Part shown: in pieces, positions 26,691 to 39,850 of the stretch
Numbering within the stretch: position 1 is the stretch's first letter
Layout: every line of letters begins with the position of its first letter
Assembly (NCBI GenBank): GCA_947095535.1
Contig: OX352772.1
Location: 32,507,445 to 32,571,444 of the forward strand
Reading direction: 5' to 3'
DNA: 64,000 nt
Source of the DNA: Poecilobothrus nobilitatus
Lineage: Eukaryota; Arthropoda; Insecta; Diptera; Dolichopodidae
Translations under genes and position numbers: made by a program
The notes under the pieces: generated by a model
What the model was told of the DNA's origin: nothing
Database searches by the model: none
The model's input: the letters and a program-made list of their open reading frames with translations, nothing else

Positions 26691-27839
26691 AAAAAGTAGT
26701 TTGGAACTACATACTTGTAAAACTCAATTTCAAATTTTAAATAAATATTTTTGTTTTTAAATTTAAGAAATCATCTATCCAGTGTACGACATCTCTCTGC
26801 TTCCAGACGCACAGTATGCCATATAATTTAATAATATTATGAAACAATAAAAAAATAACGTACATCCTTGAACTATATATAAAATTTATTTAATTTACTT
26901 ATCTAAAGTTTTTATGGCTAAAAATAAGAAACTTTTGAATTGATTTAAGAACAGTGAATTGAAAAAGTTTTTTTTTGTCACCCCTACTCACATTTATTAA
27001 AAACTTAGAAAAATGGAGAAAATTAAAAACGTGACTAATTTTAGAGAATTTTGTAGTTTTCTTATTGTTTTGCGCTTCAAATTAACAAGTCTGTTATGCC
27101 TGTATAGTGTCTTTGAAATTCTTTATATAGGAGTAATTGATATGGGTTTAAAAAATTAAGCAATTTGCAGAAATGCGGATAAATGTATTAAAGAAAAACA
27201 CTATGGTATCGAAAGATTTAAAAAATAAAAAAATTAGTGCAATTGTCATCGCCATTATTTAAATTCTTTAATTTTGGAATTTGGGCTTATAATTTGAAAT
27301 TTTTGGGATTTTTGGGATTTTGTAACTTTGGTATTTAGAAAAATGAGATTTTGGGACGCTTCTACATGTCATGATGAAATTTTAAAAAAAAATGCAGAGG
27401 ATGGAAATTGCACAGTTAATGGTTATTGCATATTCTGATCTAAGAAAAATTAAATTAACGAGCATATTATCTGTGATTGTGCAACTTTATTTCGCTTCAA
27501 ACAATATCTTCTAAGGACATTATTTGAAAAATCTTTGAAGATATTTGAAAGGGCAAGTTTAATAAAAGTTCAAACTATGTGACAAATGAAAAACAAAAAT
27601 GTCGTAAAAATTAGAAAAGATAATTATAACCATAATTAATTAAAGATAGTAATTAAATAAAGATAGTTATAACCTCACTTGAAAATACTTCAAATCACAC
27701 TAAATCTTGACAGTCTTTTAGATCAGATTTGTATAATTTTGCAAAAATAAGATTTCGTAAATTTTATTTTAATAGAATTAATATTTTATACCCTATTATA
27801 CACTTTTATTATTACATATTTTTTTTTAAATCTTAATAA
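26691..27839. other. Intronic AT-rich DNA
   Basis: No gene. At 27285-27355 a TTTTGGGATTT-rich stretch is the reverse complement in style of the arrays at 30.6 and 43.2 kb. Confidence 0.4.
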
Positions 27840-28010
27840 CTTTAATTATAGGGACCTTGGTGGCCTAGTACGGTGTATAAAATACGTTGTAAACACCGAG
27901 GGAGTGTGGGTTCGCATCTCACACACGTCGTAAGAGTAATTCCCCCTTACGACATTTACAACCAATTCCTGTTCACATTTATAAAAAACAAAAAAATTGC
28001 TTTAATTATA
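27840..28010 (+). mobile_element. tRNA-derived SINE with 11-bp target duplication
   Basis: The element at 27851-27999 is flanked by the perfect direct repeat CTTTAATTATA (27840-27850 and 28000-28010). The head carries A-box-like TGGCCTAGTACGG and B-box-like GGTTCGCATCT. The body contains ACGTCGTAAGAGTAATTC and TTACGACATTTACA; the tail is A-rich. Terminal duplication plus an A-rich tail shows LINE-mediated insertion. The internal promoter has decayed, so transcription is doubtful. The open frame at 27873-28205 crosses it and is not coding. Confidence 0.85.
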
Positions 28011-28691
28011 TGTGAATGTTTCAACTTCAAAAATAAAAAAAAAACTAAAACAAAAATACTATATACCCTATGTATCCATATAAAATATCAATATAATATA
28101 CATTTTGTTCAAAATCCCAAATTCAATTTTCATATCTTTGGTAATTTATATACATATGTATGCATATGTATGTTATGTACATATATAAATAATTTATGTA
28201 AATAATTTTGAAAGATAATATAATGTTAGCTGTTTTGATAATCAAATTCTAAAAGTAACATCTGTTAGCTTACCACACAAATGTATACATGTAGTATGTA
28301 CATTCATAATAATAAATAAATGCATACACAACAAACTAATATATATGTGTGTAGAGTAATTTATAAACATATACAATCGATAATAGAAATCTGTAATAAA
28401 TAAAAATTTTGAATTGTATGCAAAATGTGAAAAAAATAGCGATACATTTTATTGCGAATATTCATTTATTCTGCAATAATTGAAAAGTAATTTAAAATAT
28501 GAAGTTTTTATAATACAAACTACAAAGTTATATTTTTCCATTAATCCATGCATCCATCCATTAAAAATAAAAAAAGATAATTATGTTTAAAAAATAAACA
28601 CAAATTATTTAAAATTGCAATACAAAAAAATAAAAATTTAACAAAGCGAATATATTTAAACATTACATTTGTTGTTGTTGTTGTTTCTTAG

Positions 28692-28774
28692 AGAGGATAT
28701 ATAAATATCCTTACATCTAAACCCTTACCCTTACATCAATCCGGTTTAGATGTAAGGATATTTATATATCCTCT
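28692..28774. repeat. Perfect 32-bp hairpin with 19-nt loop
   Basis: The left arm 28692-28723 (starting AGAGGATATATAAATATCC) is exactly complementary in reverse to 28743-28774 (ending GGATATTTATATATCCTCT). It lies between a (GTT)n run at 28671-28686 and a LINE tail remnant on the minus strand, so it is in the position of that LINE's 3' UTR. Confidence 0.9.
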
Positions 28775-29015
28775 GGGCATCATAACTTCATAAAATACTC
28801 CTTTATCACAATTGCTCATCAAACCAATCAATACCCCAATTAAATTGAACGATACTCCCGTGGTGAAGCGCCCTCGCTTCGGAGAAATCTTAACAGAAGC
28901 CCAGTCTTACATCAATCTTCTCCTTTAGGATTTCAGTCAAAGTACATGTAATGTTTCCCATGTCTGTTTTCTCCTCACAACCTCTACACATTCCGGTATC
29001 GACTCTACCTATATT
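28775..29015 (-). pseudogene. LINE tail remnant (zinc-motif type)
   Basis: Moderately GC-rich compared with its surroundings. The minus strand reads CRGCEEKTDMGNITC, and after breaks SIVQFNWGIDWFDEQL, resembling the C-x-x-C-EE ... F-x-x-x-x-GW-F ending of insect non-LTR elements. A terminal (AAC)n tail (28671-28686 on the minus strand) supports a retrotransposed 3' end. Badly decayed. Confidence 0.45.
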
Positions 29016-30585
29016 TAGTACAATTATATTTTTAACCGACCAGGTATAAGAGCTCATATTATAATTAAGGATTAATATAAATTACTAACCAAAGTTATTT
29101 GGATTGAATTTATTTAAGCGATAACATAGTACTTTTAGATTTATTAAAGTTCTTATATCGAAATATTATTAATATACATATATATATATATATATATGTA
29201 ATAGTATTTGTCTGTTTCGAAAATTTCGTAAAACTTTTCATAAAGGTTTTTATAAAAAGATATACCTCCTTTGCTTTCTTGTATCTACAAAAACAAAAAC
29301 CGATTCTACTAAGTTTTTTCACTATATAGACATCAAGTTCCTAATTACATTACAAATTCATTTCAAGATCGCCCTTAATATAATTGAAAACAGAAATTTT
29401 TAAAGCCAATCTATGGTATGTTATGATAACGAACATTTTAATGGTAAATATATAAATTATTATCTGCTTAAAAATCAATAAATTTTAATATAACAGTTAA
29501 TTCCTGGAAAATATTTAAAAAAATTAGAATAATACGTTTTCGATAATAAAAAAAAATTAAAGATAACTAGTTCTTTCTTTAGTTACAATTGTTTGAACCT
29601 TACAATTATCTGAAAAACGAAATGTAACAAAAGATGAATTGTGCCAATAAACGCAGATAAAATTACGATTTACAATAAATAAAAAAAAATCAGCTATCTC
29701 CACCACAGGACCGACTGCTATTATATAAAAATAATAATTTACATACATACATATATCAAAGCAAAATAACCCAACGGGAAAAAAACATGTTCTATGGCAA
29801 AGTTGTTGCACTTTACTTGTGTGCATAATATTATATAATATTTTCCTGTTACGAAATATTCGTAAAAAAGTTAAAAATTACACTAGTAAACTACTACTTT
29901 TGGTTGTCCGATTTGCTCCAAAAACTTATTAATCCGAGATATTTACATCAAAATCTTAAATATGAAATATCAAAAAATTCCACTTTGTCGTTTAGGCTGT
30001 ACAAGTGCCCAAAGACTTATAGACCCCGCACCCACACACACACACAGACAGACATCATGCTAAACCATTTTTTACAGCCTTCTCCGCACCGGAGTATATT
30101 TAAATAGTAAGTACAAATTTTTAATATGAAAACAATACCCACCTTCGGTCGGTAAAAATAAATGAGTATGTACTATGGATTATAATTAATAAGACTAGAC
30201 TATATTATTGACTTAGAATATTATTGTCTGACTGGATAAAATTTAATGAAAAGAATTTGAACGAAAAAAATATTCTAGAGGAATGTTTAAGAGAAAAATG
30301 AAGGACATTTTATAGAAAATTGCATTTAGAGATGTAGACTAGTACAGGACAGTAATGTAATCGTAAACTAATATCAGTATCATAATTTTTGTGGAACACT
30401 CTAATATATTAATACTCAAAAGTAAAATTCATTTTTCTATGATTCGGTTCAGTTCTTTTATGTTTATTATGGAAATTTTATAGTTAGACAATATTGACAA
30501 TTAAATGTAATCATGAAACATGTATAGGAATATTAAATAATATCAAGAAAATGGGTTGGACCATGAACTCCAAAATACAAAATAT
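29016..30585. other. Intronic AT-rich DNA
   Basis: (AT)n at 29172-29196; (CA)n at 30030-30044. No gene recognised; the open frames at 29110-29322, 29557-29826 and 29904-30107 have no recognisable content. Confidence 0.4.
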
Positions 30586-30676
30586 CAAATACAAAATCCC
30601 AAAATTCAAAATCCCAAAATTCAAAATTCCAAAATTCAAAATCCCAAAATTCAAAATCCCAAAATTCAAAATCCCA
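30586..30676. repeat. 15-bp tandem repeat, 5+ copies
   Basis: AAAATTCAAAATCCC repeats at 30601, 30616, 30631, 30646 and 30661, with diverged copies before. The open frame translating it as a PKFKI repeat (30494-30793) is a by-product. A partly complementary stretch, TTTTGGGACTTGGGAATTTG, lies at about 30724-30743. Confidence 0.8.
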
Positions 30677-30856
30677 ATATATATATATGTAAATGCGTTC
30701 TATAAAATTGCTATACTTTTTGAAGTTTTGGGACTTGGGAATTTGGGATTTTTGTTTTGGAATTTAGTGACGCACGCCATGAAAGTGTCTTGACAGTAGA
30801 AGATTTCGTTTAAAAATACAATTGGTTTGAAGATAGAAAAAAAGTTCACTCTTTCA

Positions 30857-31058
30857 ACTTTAAATTTTTTTTTTTTTTGGTACATATCTCTGCCACATAA
30901 ATGTGAACATGAAATTTCACAGCCCCTCTTTTCAGGCATAACTGTAAATGTCGTAAGAAGGAATAACTTTTACGACGTGTGTGGGTTTCGAACCCACACT
31001 CACACGGTGTTTACAGAGTATCTTATACGCTCTTCCCACCGAAGTCCCACTTTAAATT
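30857..31058 (-). mobile_element. tRNA-derived SINE, minus strand, with target duplication
   Basis: The element at 30867-31048 is flanked by the perfect 10-bp repeat ACTTTAAATT (30857-30866 and 31049-31058). Read on the minus strand it has the B box GGTTCGAAACC, then GTCGTAAAAGTTATTCC, TTACGACATTTACA, CACATTTATGTGGCAGAG and a terminal A-run of about 14. It is the same family as the copies at 27851 and 42026. The A-box region is diverged. Confidence 0.85.
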
Positions 31059-32087
31059 GTATAAATTAAGGAAAAAATTTGTATAGTTGTTCTGTTTAAG
31101 ACGAAATTTAATTTCCTTTTACAAAAATACATTTTTTTTTTTAAATAAAATATTTTATATGGCTATACAGAGAAAAAATATTATTCAGTCCACTTTTAAA
31201 CTGTTTGTACATTATAAAATTACATCGCTATTTATCTTATATATATATATATGTATATCGTCTAACTTTATTAACTATGGTTCAATATTCTATGAAAAAT
31301 TTTCCATTGAACGTAATAAATATAGAACAACTCCATTACATTTGATTAATTATAATTTTGATTAATTGATTTTGATTAATTTTATAAACACATAATGTCA
31401 TTTATGTAGGGTATGTAGGGTAAAATATTGTGGTAAAAGTATAGAACCTTTCTGATATCTAATGATTGTAATAAAAAAATAAAAAATAAAACATTAAAAA
31501 CAAAAATAATTTCATTGTCTTTTTCGATTGACTTAAGGTCAAATCATTAATCGATATACGTTTTGAAAAATGATACTATGTTTAAGATAAAAATCTTGTA
31601 TAAATTAATGCGAAAAGAAATTATAGATTTAGTAAATTTTTAATATAACAAAATTTAAAAAATTATTCAATAAAATACAAAAAAAATGAATTTTTACATA
31701 ACGATTTTTTCTATAAATGACAAAGAATTTATTTATTTTTTGTTCTAAAGACAAAAATCAAATTTGTTAATTAAAACAAAATTAACGTACAAAACTAATT
31801 TTAGTATAAATTACTATTTTATTTTCCTAAAATAATCAAGAAATACTAGCCCCTTGATGCATTGTTTTTTTTTCTTTATAAAATTCATCTTTAGTTTAAG
31901 AAGAATAGTTTGGTATTTTTAAGGTAAAAGTAGTGACTAGGTACGAAAGATCATTAAAATTTTAAGACAAATTTTGTAAATTTACTCAATATTGTAGTGA
32001 TCTAAAGTTAATTAGCTCTATTAAAGAAAAAAATTATAATTCTTTAATACCATATTATAATTAAAACCTTATAATTCATTTAGTTTT
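31059..32087. other. Intronic AT-rich DNA
   Basis: No gene recognised. The open frame at 31087-31365 is composition-driven. Confidence 0.4.
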
Positions 32088-32183
32088 GCAAAAACCAGTA
32101 TGGCATGCAATATAAATGCAATATTGTATAATGGCATGCAAAAACCTATGGCATGCAATATAAATGCAATATTGTATAATGCA
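32088..32183. repeat. 48-bp tandem duplication
   Basis: TATGGCATGCAATATAAATG starts at 32099 and again at 32147, and the words before it are also duplicated. Confidence 0.75.
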
Positions 32184-32324
32184 ATAAAATATAATCGAAT
32201 CATTATTTAATTAATAATTGAGGTATAGTTTTTATTTCAAAATTCATGAAATAATTATCCATGTTAATTATAGATGAAAAGTTTCTAAAATAATAATAGT
32301 TTATATAATAATATAAATTAAATT

Positions 32325-32739
32325 TCTATTTATTTATTTATTTATTTATATTAATATTGCAAATCACATACGATATTGCAATGTTACAAAACCATCGGCT
32401 ACTAAGGCAATAATTACAGGTCGAATATTATTATTAAATTATACACTAAATATTGTTTATTTGGTTTATATTATATATTATATATATATACTACTATATT
32501 TGGTAGCAAGGGGGATTTATTTTATTTATTTTATTTATACATTTATATTACATTTATATTATATATTTATATTACATACATAAATGCAATGCAATATTAT
32601 TGAACCATCGGCTACTTTAGGCCATTATAGGTTTTTTATACTATTATTAAATTATGTACTAATATTATTTATTTTTGTTTATATTATATACTATATATTT
32701 ACGTTATATTTGGTCGCAAGCGGCTATATAAAGAAAAAA
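32325..32739. repeat. Direct duplication of about 200-250 bp
   Basis: Two diverged copies share the order CCATCGGCTACT, AATTATnnACT, ATATTTGGT and GCAAG (32391-32515 and 32604-32722). Each is preceded by a TTTA/TTTAT-rich stretch. Read on the minus strand these could be retroposon bodies with (TAAA)n tails, joined to the tRNA-like head at 32740-32822. Confidence 0.55.
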
Positions 32740-32822
32740 ACACTTACAACCTGTGCAGGGATCGAACGCACACTCCTTCGGTTAATACGCCACACGCCTA
32801 CCCACTAGGCTACCGAAGCCCC
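32740..32822 (-). mobile_element. tRNA-like SINE head, minus strand
   Basis: The minus strand reads GGGGCTTCGGTAGCCTAGTG and on to GTTCGATCCCTGCAC. The A box TAGCCTAGTGGG fits TRGCNNAGYNGG exactly, and the B box is one base off. It lacks tRNA acceptor-stem pairing over a 72-nt unit, so it is a SINE head rather than a tRNA gene. The 3' body probably continues into 32325-32739. Confidence 0.6.
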
Positions 32823-35633
32823 TTTGATTTGTTTTCAATCAAAAAAAAAATTAATAAAATGCCAAGTTGTTGCATATTTTTAGGAGCTAAAGAAAACGTT
32901 AATCATTTTTATTTATGAAAAATTTTCTTCAAAATGCTTTTTTCTTTTTTTTTTACTTTTTATTTATTTCTTCTGTTTCTGTTTACATTCCTCAAAAGTT
33001 TACAAAATTAGATTAACTTTATGTTTAAATTTATTTACATGTAAAAGTAATATTTTTTTATTTTGTAAATTTTGGTTTTCTTTTCTTAATTTCCTGATCT
33101 GTATTTAACAAATAATAATTTTGTATGTATTTTTATTTCTTTTATATAATAATTGTAAAAAAGTTATCTAAAAAACCAATTCATTTTTCATATGTGTTTC
33201 ATACAAAACCTTAAAAACTAACTTAACTAAAACTATGACTAAAAAATAAAACTTTAATATGAATATAGAATCAATTTAATTTTTTAACCACCAATAATCT
33301 CTATAGACACACATATCCCTATTTGATATATATGTATTTCACATTTCAAACAGCCAATATTAACACTATTTAGATCAAACTTTATTTTAGTACATGTAGT
33401 TTTTCAGTACATGTAGCCCTTCTACTATAATGAAATAGTAGAGAGACATGGTTTTGGTTTTGTATAAAACCTTCTTTATCTAGGTAAATGAAATTTTCGG
33501 GTGCTATAAAGCCCGATTTTATTCTTCAAAATACAAAAACAAAATAAAATGGAAAATATTAATCACAAAACTTACAATTAATAATAATAACACTTTCCAT
33601 TTCATTAAAAAAGAAACTTTTATTATATATACAAAAAATATATATTTATTTAAATAATATAGTAAACACTGTGTGTAAATGTAAATTTGACACCCTTTAT
33701 TTAAAAGATATCTATTAAACCAAGAAAATCTTTTTATGAGATTTGATAAACAAAATAAAATCTATATTCTTATCAAAAAAACTACTCGTATATGTTCAAA
33801 TCTATTATTTATAAAACTCTAAAACTATATGAACATCGTTAAATAATTTAATGTGAATACATTTGCGCATACATTACAACAACAATGTGAATACATCAAC
33901 TACATACAAACAAATAAAAGATTTCTAATATAATAAAAAGTTCCTTAAAAAGTAAAAAAAAAAAGTAAAAGAATTTTATGAACAAGGACAACTTTATTTT
34001 GTTGTACGCGTACCCTTACATTCTCACTAAAAAAGGCTTGTAAAAGTTTACATAAATTATTCTAATGCATATTTTTAGATTATATACAAAACAGCACTCT
34101 TATAGTCTGAATTCACATAATAAAAATCAAAATTGAATGCATTAAAATGTAATATCTCTAAATGATCTCTATAAACCATTTAATTTAATTTTTAGATGAA
34201 AATTTTTATTGGTTGCTTATTTAAGTTTTTCAATGTACCAGAAATTTTCTTTTTCATTTTTAAATTTCTTAAATGAGGCGTGGAGCATACACAAGTTCCC
34301 TTCATTTATGCAGGTGAATAATGATTTTTTTTTTAATTTCAGTCATGTTTTTCATACACGTTTACAATAATACAATACGTTTATGAATAATACAATACTT
34401 TTACATAATTTATTTAGTCCACCAACAATAAACCTGAACATTGAATCATAAAAATAAGAGTTAATAGCATTTTTTTATCTTATTATAGTTTCAGTCATGT
34501 TCTTTTTATCCTTTCTTTTTAAATGGAGTATCTTTTCGTTTTTCTTTTTTTTTCCCCCAAGAAAAATGATTTCTTCTTCCACCAACCATAAAATTCATCG
34601 TTTTCTTTTAGATCACAATTTTATCAAAAAAAAAACAAAAACTCTTAAAATATAACAAAACTAAAAAATATCAATAGTGAGTGCATTATACTTTTTTAAT
34701 ATTCAACATTTACTTTAAAAATACAAACAATAGAATATTATATGACATTGGATACTGATTATTTATTCTAGATGTTCATATATCAATTTTTATCTAAAAT
34801 ACTTGGGAAATTTTAAAGCATTCATTGTATAATTTTTATAAATAGAAACTCCATACTATTAAATTACAATAGCTCTCTAAAGTGCAATTTATCATATAAT
34901 GAAATTATTTTAAAGTGTAAAATAATTTTTCATTTTCTATAAAATATAATAATACAAAAGTTTTCCTTATGACCATACCAATGATATTCCGAAATATTTT
35001 TGTATTGTGACAAAACTAAAAGTACTCTCAAGGACCATCTTTTGTATACGAAAATATTTATGGAAAAAATAATAAAAAAAAAAGAGAAAATTGCAATATA
35101 TATTTTAAATTTTCAACTCACATCATACTTCTCTTATTTCATTACTTTTCTATGTTAATCAAAGATTACTTTAAAATCTCTTTAGAACATTTTCAGGAAT
35201 TATATTAAAATAATGAAACCATATATATATATAGTATTAGTTCGTTCCATTGGATTTACACTGTAAACTTTACAGTCATCTCTACCATTTTTGTCAATTA
35301 TTTTGATAAGAACATTAGATAGATTTTATTCAATAGTTTTTACAAAATTTTACTATCTTATTCTCTATTATTTTACATCCATGGAATATCTTTTAACTCC
35401 ATAGCTCAAATTCCGTGGAGCACCTAATTTCTTACAAAAGTTAGGCAATTAAAGATAGCGTTTAAAGGTTTCTTTTTTTTTTCAAAATTTTTACAATTAC
35501 TTATCATTGCTCTTATTATATTTCTTTTAAAAATAACTCTGCTCAAACATTTTGAGCAAAAAGTTATGCAACTTAAAAATAACTAAAAATAACTGTAATA
35601 AAACTAAATCAAAAATTCAAAGTTGTTAATCAA
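32823..35633. other. Intronic AT-rich DNA
   Basis: No gene, terminal repeat or RNA gene seen. Confidence 0.4.
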
Positions 35634-36000
35634 ATGTTGGTTCAATCAAATGTATTTTCTGGTATCGATTCTGTTTCGATGCAAAACTCTCTTCTAAAAA
35701 TCTATAAAACTTATTTAAGTTCACTAATGCTGGAACTTATCAAAATGGTATTGGAGTTGCTTGATAAAATGAAAAACCCTGAAATTCATTTAATAAAGGA
35801 TTTTAATGTTATCTTAACCCTCCATCATTTGGCCTCTGTCAAGATTTACTCTGTTTTCTAGATTTTTTGCATAATTGAGTCCTTGTTCTAAGTATATTAA
35901 AAGTATGATGCTTCCATTCAAAGTCTTCCAAAAAGAACAACAATCAGTTACCCATCCCTAAATAGTTCAAATATCTAGACGAAGTAAATCGGGATACCGA
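35634..36000 (+). pseudogene. Possible LINE endonuclease remnant
   Basis: The open frame at 35634-35861 contains EIHLIKDFNVILTLHHLASV, which loosely resembles the GDFN-x-HH-x-LGS motif of non-LTR endonucleases (Lys instead of Gly). The following sequence is slightly GC-richer. It is a weak match by eye; no other domain motif is visible. Confidence 0.25.
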
Positions 36001-38522
36001 AATGCATTTGTGGTACAAATAATATGAATGTGAAACCTTTTGTGTTACATAAAATTCTATATAGATAGGTATCTAGGATAGGATCTATATAGCGAGGATT
36101 CTATATAGATACCTAAAGATGTAAGAACAACATTAACACAACGAAGCTGTAGATTTCCAACAATTTAAAAACCATTTTCATACCGTAACCTTATCTTCAT
36201 TTTCTTCAAACAGTATATTAGTACTGAAGTTGATATAACCAGTTGTATTGCCAAAAGAAAACGGTATTTAGTGCTTTAGAAACTTATAAAAGATTGGTGC
36301 TCATTCCACACCTCTATAGTATCTTTGAAAAATTTATATCTAGCGACGCAAAAAACAAAATAACTAAAAACAATCTTTAATATTTTCTGAAAAATGTGAA
36401 TGAAGCACATTATTAATAAAATAAAATTAATATTCTAATTTGTAAAAATATTTTAATTTAAAACGTAAATTATGTATTCAATTTAAAGTTTTTCTGTAGT
36501 CACCAGTCAAATTTTGTTTTTATTATTTTTTAAATTATTCTTCTATTATTTAAGTATTAAATAGATTTTAATTTAGAAATTTACGTTTAATAACACAAAG
36601 ATGAAAATTCAAAATTTTCTATTTAAAATTTTAAAATGCAAATCCTTTTATTTGTTGGAATTAAAAGAAAAATCCTGATTTGATTAATCGTATCTGAGAG
36701 GATAACAAATTATGTGTTGGTTGCACTTTAAAATAAAATAGCTTCATGCAAATAGATTTATGGAATCAAATTAAAATGCATCTAAAAAAATTTTCAAAAT
36801 TTTTTTTAATTTAGAAAATTAATTTCAATCAACTTCTTTAATATTTAAAAACGTATGCATGTTATGGGATTTTTTTTTTATTTTTCATATTTTTCTCATT
36901 CAAAAACACCTCATTCTGTTGGGGTCCTATTATTTTTGTGCTTTATCTGGTTGTATTATTTGCTTTTAATTCCACAAAAATTGTTATAATCAAATATTTC
37001 TTAAAGGACCATAATTTATTATACCATATAAAAATAATATTTAATAATTATTTTGACTTATCGTACATTAGTTTTTATTTAGTAAACTTATCAGTAAATT
37101 TATCCATTCTTAACTAAGGCATACTATATCTGTCTGTTTCTAAAACTTAAAGTAATGTAATTTTAGATTGCCAATCTAAATTTCAATTTTAAGACAGAGA
37201 CCTATCTTTTGGTTAAATTCTATCAATTTAACCAATAGATAGATCTCGTAACATGTTCTGGAAAACCTTTTTAATGTAGCTACAACCCCATAAAATTTGA
37301 AAAAATTCTATTTTAAAATGTGTATACTTCAAATTCTTCTTAACATTTATTAAATTTGACGTTATATGAAAACAAAATTTTATAAGATTCCCCTTTTTTT
37401 TTTATTTTTCATATTTCCGGAACGCATTTAGATAGAATCTTGTAATTTTTTTTTTGTACCTCCTTCTGTTTAATATTATTGGTCAAAAAAAAATTTTACT
37501 CTTTTTAGATATCTGTAATTGAAGATTTTGTATCTCTTGAAGATTTTTCACAATTTTTTGCTTACACACAATACTCTAAGAAAACTTATAAAATTTGGTA
37601 TAAGTTACAATTTTGAACTGATTTTATTGTCTTTTGGAAAATGGGAGCTTTTGAAAGCCTTTAAAATTAACCAATTTTCATCATACATTACCTTTTTTTT
37701 TTTTTTTTTAAATTAAATTTTTATTTTTACCCATTGTACAATCTTAAACTACTTAACCTTAAAAAAATTTACAAAAACGGTTTTAACTTATAAAAGTATT
37801 TAACATTTAAATTACAATTTTAATTTTTATATGCTAATTTTATGATTTATGATATAAAACTTAAAGCTGAAAAAGTGAGTGTTTAGACTATAATAAAGTG
37901 ACTATTGGAAAAGCCGGGCAAACAAAAACCGATATTATTTCAAAATTTTTTTATAAAATAAAACTTAACCTACCTAACCTACCTAACCTACTTAACCTAG
38001 ATAAAATAAACTGTATTATTAATACTCTAATCTAATTCATAAGCATTTTCCAACCACCAAAATTTTCTTTTAATTAATTTATCTTTGTCCGGAATGGACA
38101 TATCGTATTTTAAATTTTCTCCATTTATATTGCCCGGGTTATATTCAATAGCTTTACACGTAGCCCGTCTATTATAGTGGTACATACATTACCATGCTCC
38201 ATATTTTAATCTCTTTAATTAGTTTTTTTTGCATATTTTTAGGGGCTATTTTTTAGATTTATTTAGATTTTTTTTTTAGATTTATTTTTAGATTGTTTCC
38301 ACGTCCATATTAACAATTTTTAACAAATTTAATTTATTTACGTTCATCAGCAGATGTTCTGATATTTAATACTCATAGCTTTTATTTTAATGATGATAGT
38401 TTTATATTCAATGTTGACTTTTTGTAATGTACATAAAAAATAATTAAAAATATAATTTTTTAAAATAAATATGTAATGTTTTTAAAATTCCCATTTCGAA
38501 AAAATTCCAATTTAAATAATTT
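36001..38522. other. Intronic AT-rich DNA
   Basis: No gene recognised. Contains a short inverted TCTATATAG pair at about 36055-36105 and a 35-bp CCTACCTAA microsatellite at 37966-38000. Confidence 0.4.
37966..38000. repeat. (CCTACCTAA)n microsatellite
   Basis: About four units of CCTACCTAA. It resembles degenerate telomere-like or LINE-tail microsatellites but is short and interstitial. Confidence 0.7.
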
Positions 38523-39420
38523 AATAACAAGGTAGAATGAAAACCAACGGTTTTTAAAAGCGCACATTTGCAAAACACATTACAAACTGTTTAGAATTGT
38601 GACTTGCACAAAAATTTGAAAATTTAAAAAAAAAAATTTAAGAAATTTTTGTAATAAGAAAATATGTGAAAATAGAACTTTTTTGCAATTTTGAGGGGCT
38701 GTAAGTCTGGAACCCTATATAAGTAAGAAAAACCGCTAGCACACGTAAACATATATTACTGGAGCTTTATTTTTATGTCTTGCCGAGGAAAACTTTGTAC
38801 AGGTGCTAAAATTACAGGTGCCTAAAAATAGCAAATTTTCAATTTTTCAGCTCTAATACCTCTTAAACAGGGAGTGGTGCAAAAAAATTTTCTAAGGAAA
38901 CCTATACTAATTCTAAAAGTTCTTTCTTGTGTCAAAATTTCAGGTTCCTATCTAAAGGCGTGCCGGAGTTATGAAAAAAAAATTTTCATGAAAAATATGG
39001 TTTTCACATTATGGTAAATTTAAATACTAAATTAAAAAAAATTGTATAATTTTGATATTAATTTAGAAAGTTAAAAAAAATACGTTTTCCGATTGAAAAA
39101 ATCTTAAGCATAACATAAGATATATGCATTTAAAAATAGGGCTTTTTCAAAGTTTGAGGGGCTGTAGCTCCCTAAAGAATGGGGCTACATGAAAAAGTTG
39201 TTCCACAAAATAATTTTTTTCATGAGACCTACCCATGGTTATCATGGTTTTTTTCTCTATCTTTAACGATGTAGAAGTTTTGTAAACAGACGGACGGACA
39301 GAGTGAAACTAATAAGCACATATTTTCAAAATTTTTTTGGAAATGTTCTAAAAACATTGTAACTGGGACCATGTATTTTTTAAAATTGTTGTGAATTTAT
39401 TTCTTAAAATCCCAGGACAC
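38523..39420 (-). mobile_element. INE-1-like element, family 4
   Basis: The left end reads ACAAGGTAGAATG followed by the stem AAAACC/GGTTTT and TTTGCAAAACACATTAC. The interior holds GAGGGGCTGTAGCTCC and GTGGTGCAAAAAAATTTTC blocks; the right part has CAGACGGACGGACAGAGTG and AAACTAATAAGCACA. The same order occurs at 52886-52940 plus 57991-58745. The layout (stem-loop end, GGAC microsatellite near the other end) parallels families 1 and 2. Confidence 0.6.
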
Positions 39421-39850
39421 CTAAAGTTGTTTCATAAAATTAAAAAAAAAAAAAAAACAATTTTATTTACATGATGTCTAGTTTTTACAAATATGTACCC
39501 AAAAATTTGTTAAGCCATATATAAAAATAAAAGTTTTTTTTTTACTCATTTTATTTTATTTAAATGAGAAATAATTTAATTTAAATGCAAATTCAAGTAG
39601 ATAAAATGAATTAATACTTTTTTATAGTCTTTATTATTAAAATGTAAAATTTATTTTTTTTATTTTTAATTTAAATAAAAAAAAATTATATTATATTTTA
39701 TATCTTTCTATGGCGTTATTATAATCTTTACATCTATATGCATTATTATTATAAATAAAAGTATCAGACTTATGGTACAACAATTATTTAAATAAATAAT
39801 AACTGAGTGAACAAAAATTGAAAATTCAAGGATTAATTTTTACCTTATAT

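Noticed and set aside
30494..30793. Lys/Pro/Phe repeat protein (KIPKF units)
   Set aside because: Direct translation of the 15-bp microsatellite-like array; no coding context.
32740..32822. tRNA gene on the minus strand
   Set aside because: The A and B boxes are present but the acceptor and anticodon stems do not form; the sequence fits a SINE head.
37966..38000. Telomere-like repeat
   Set aside because: Only about four units of a 9-mer, interstitial, and not the simple insect TTAGG repeat; treated as a microsatellite.
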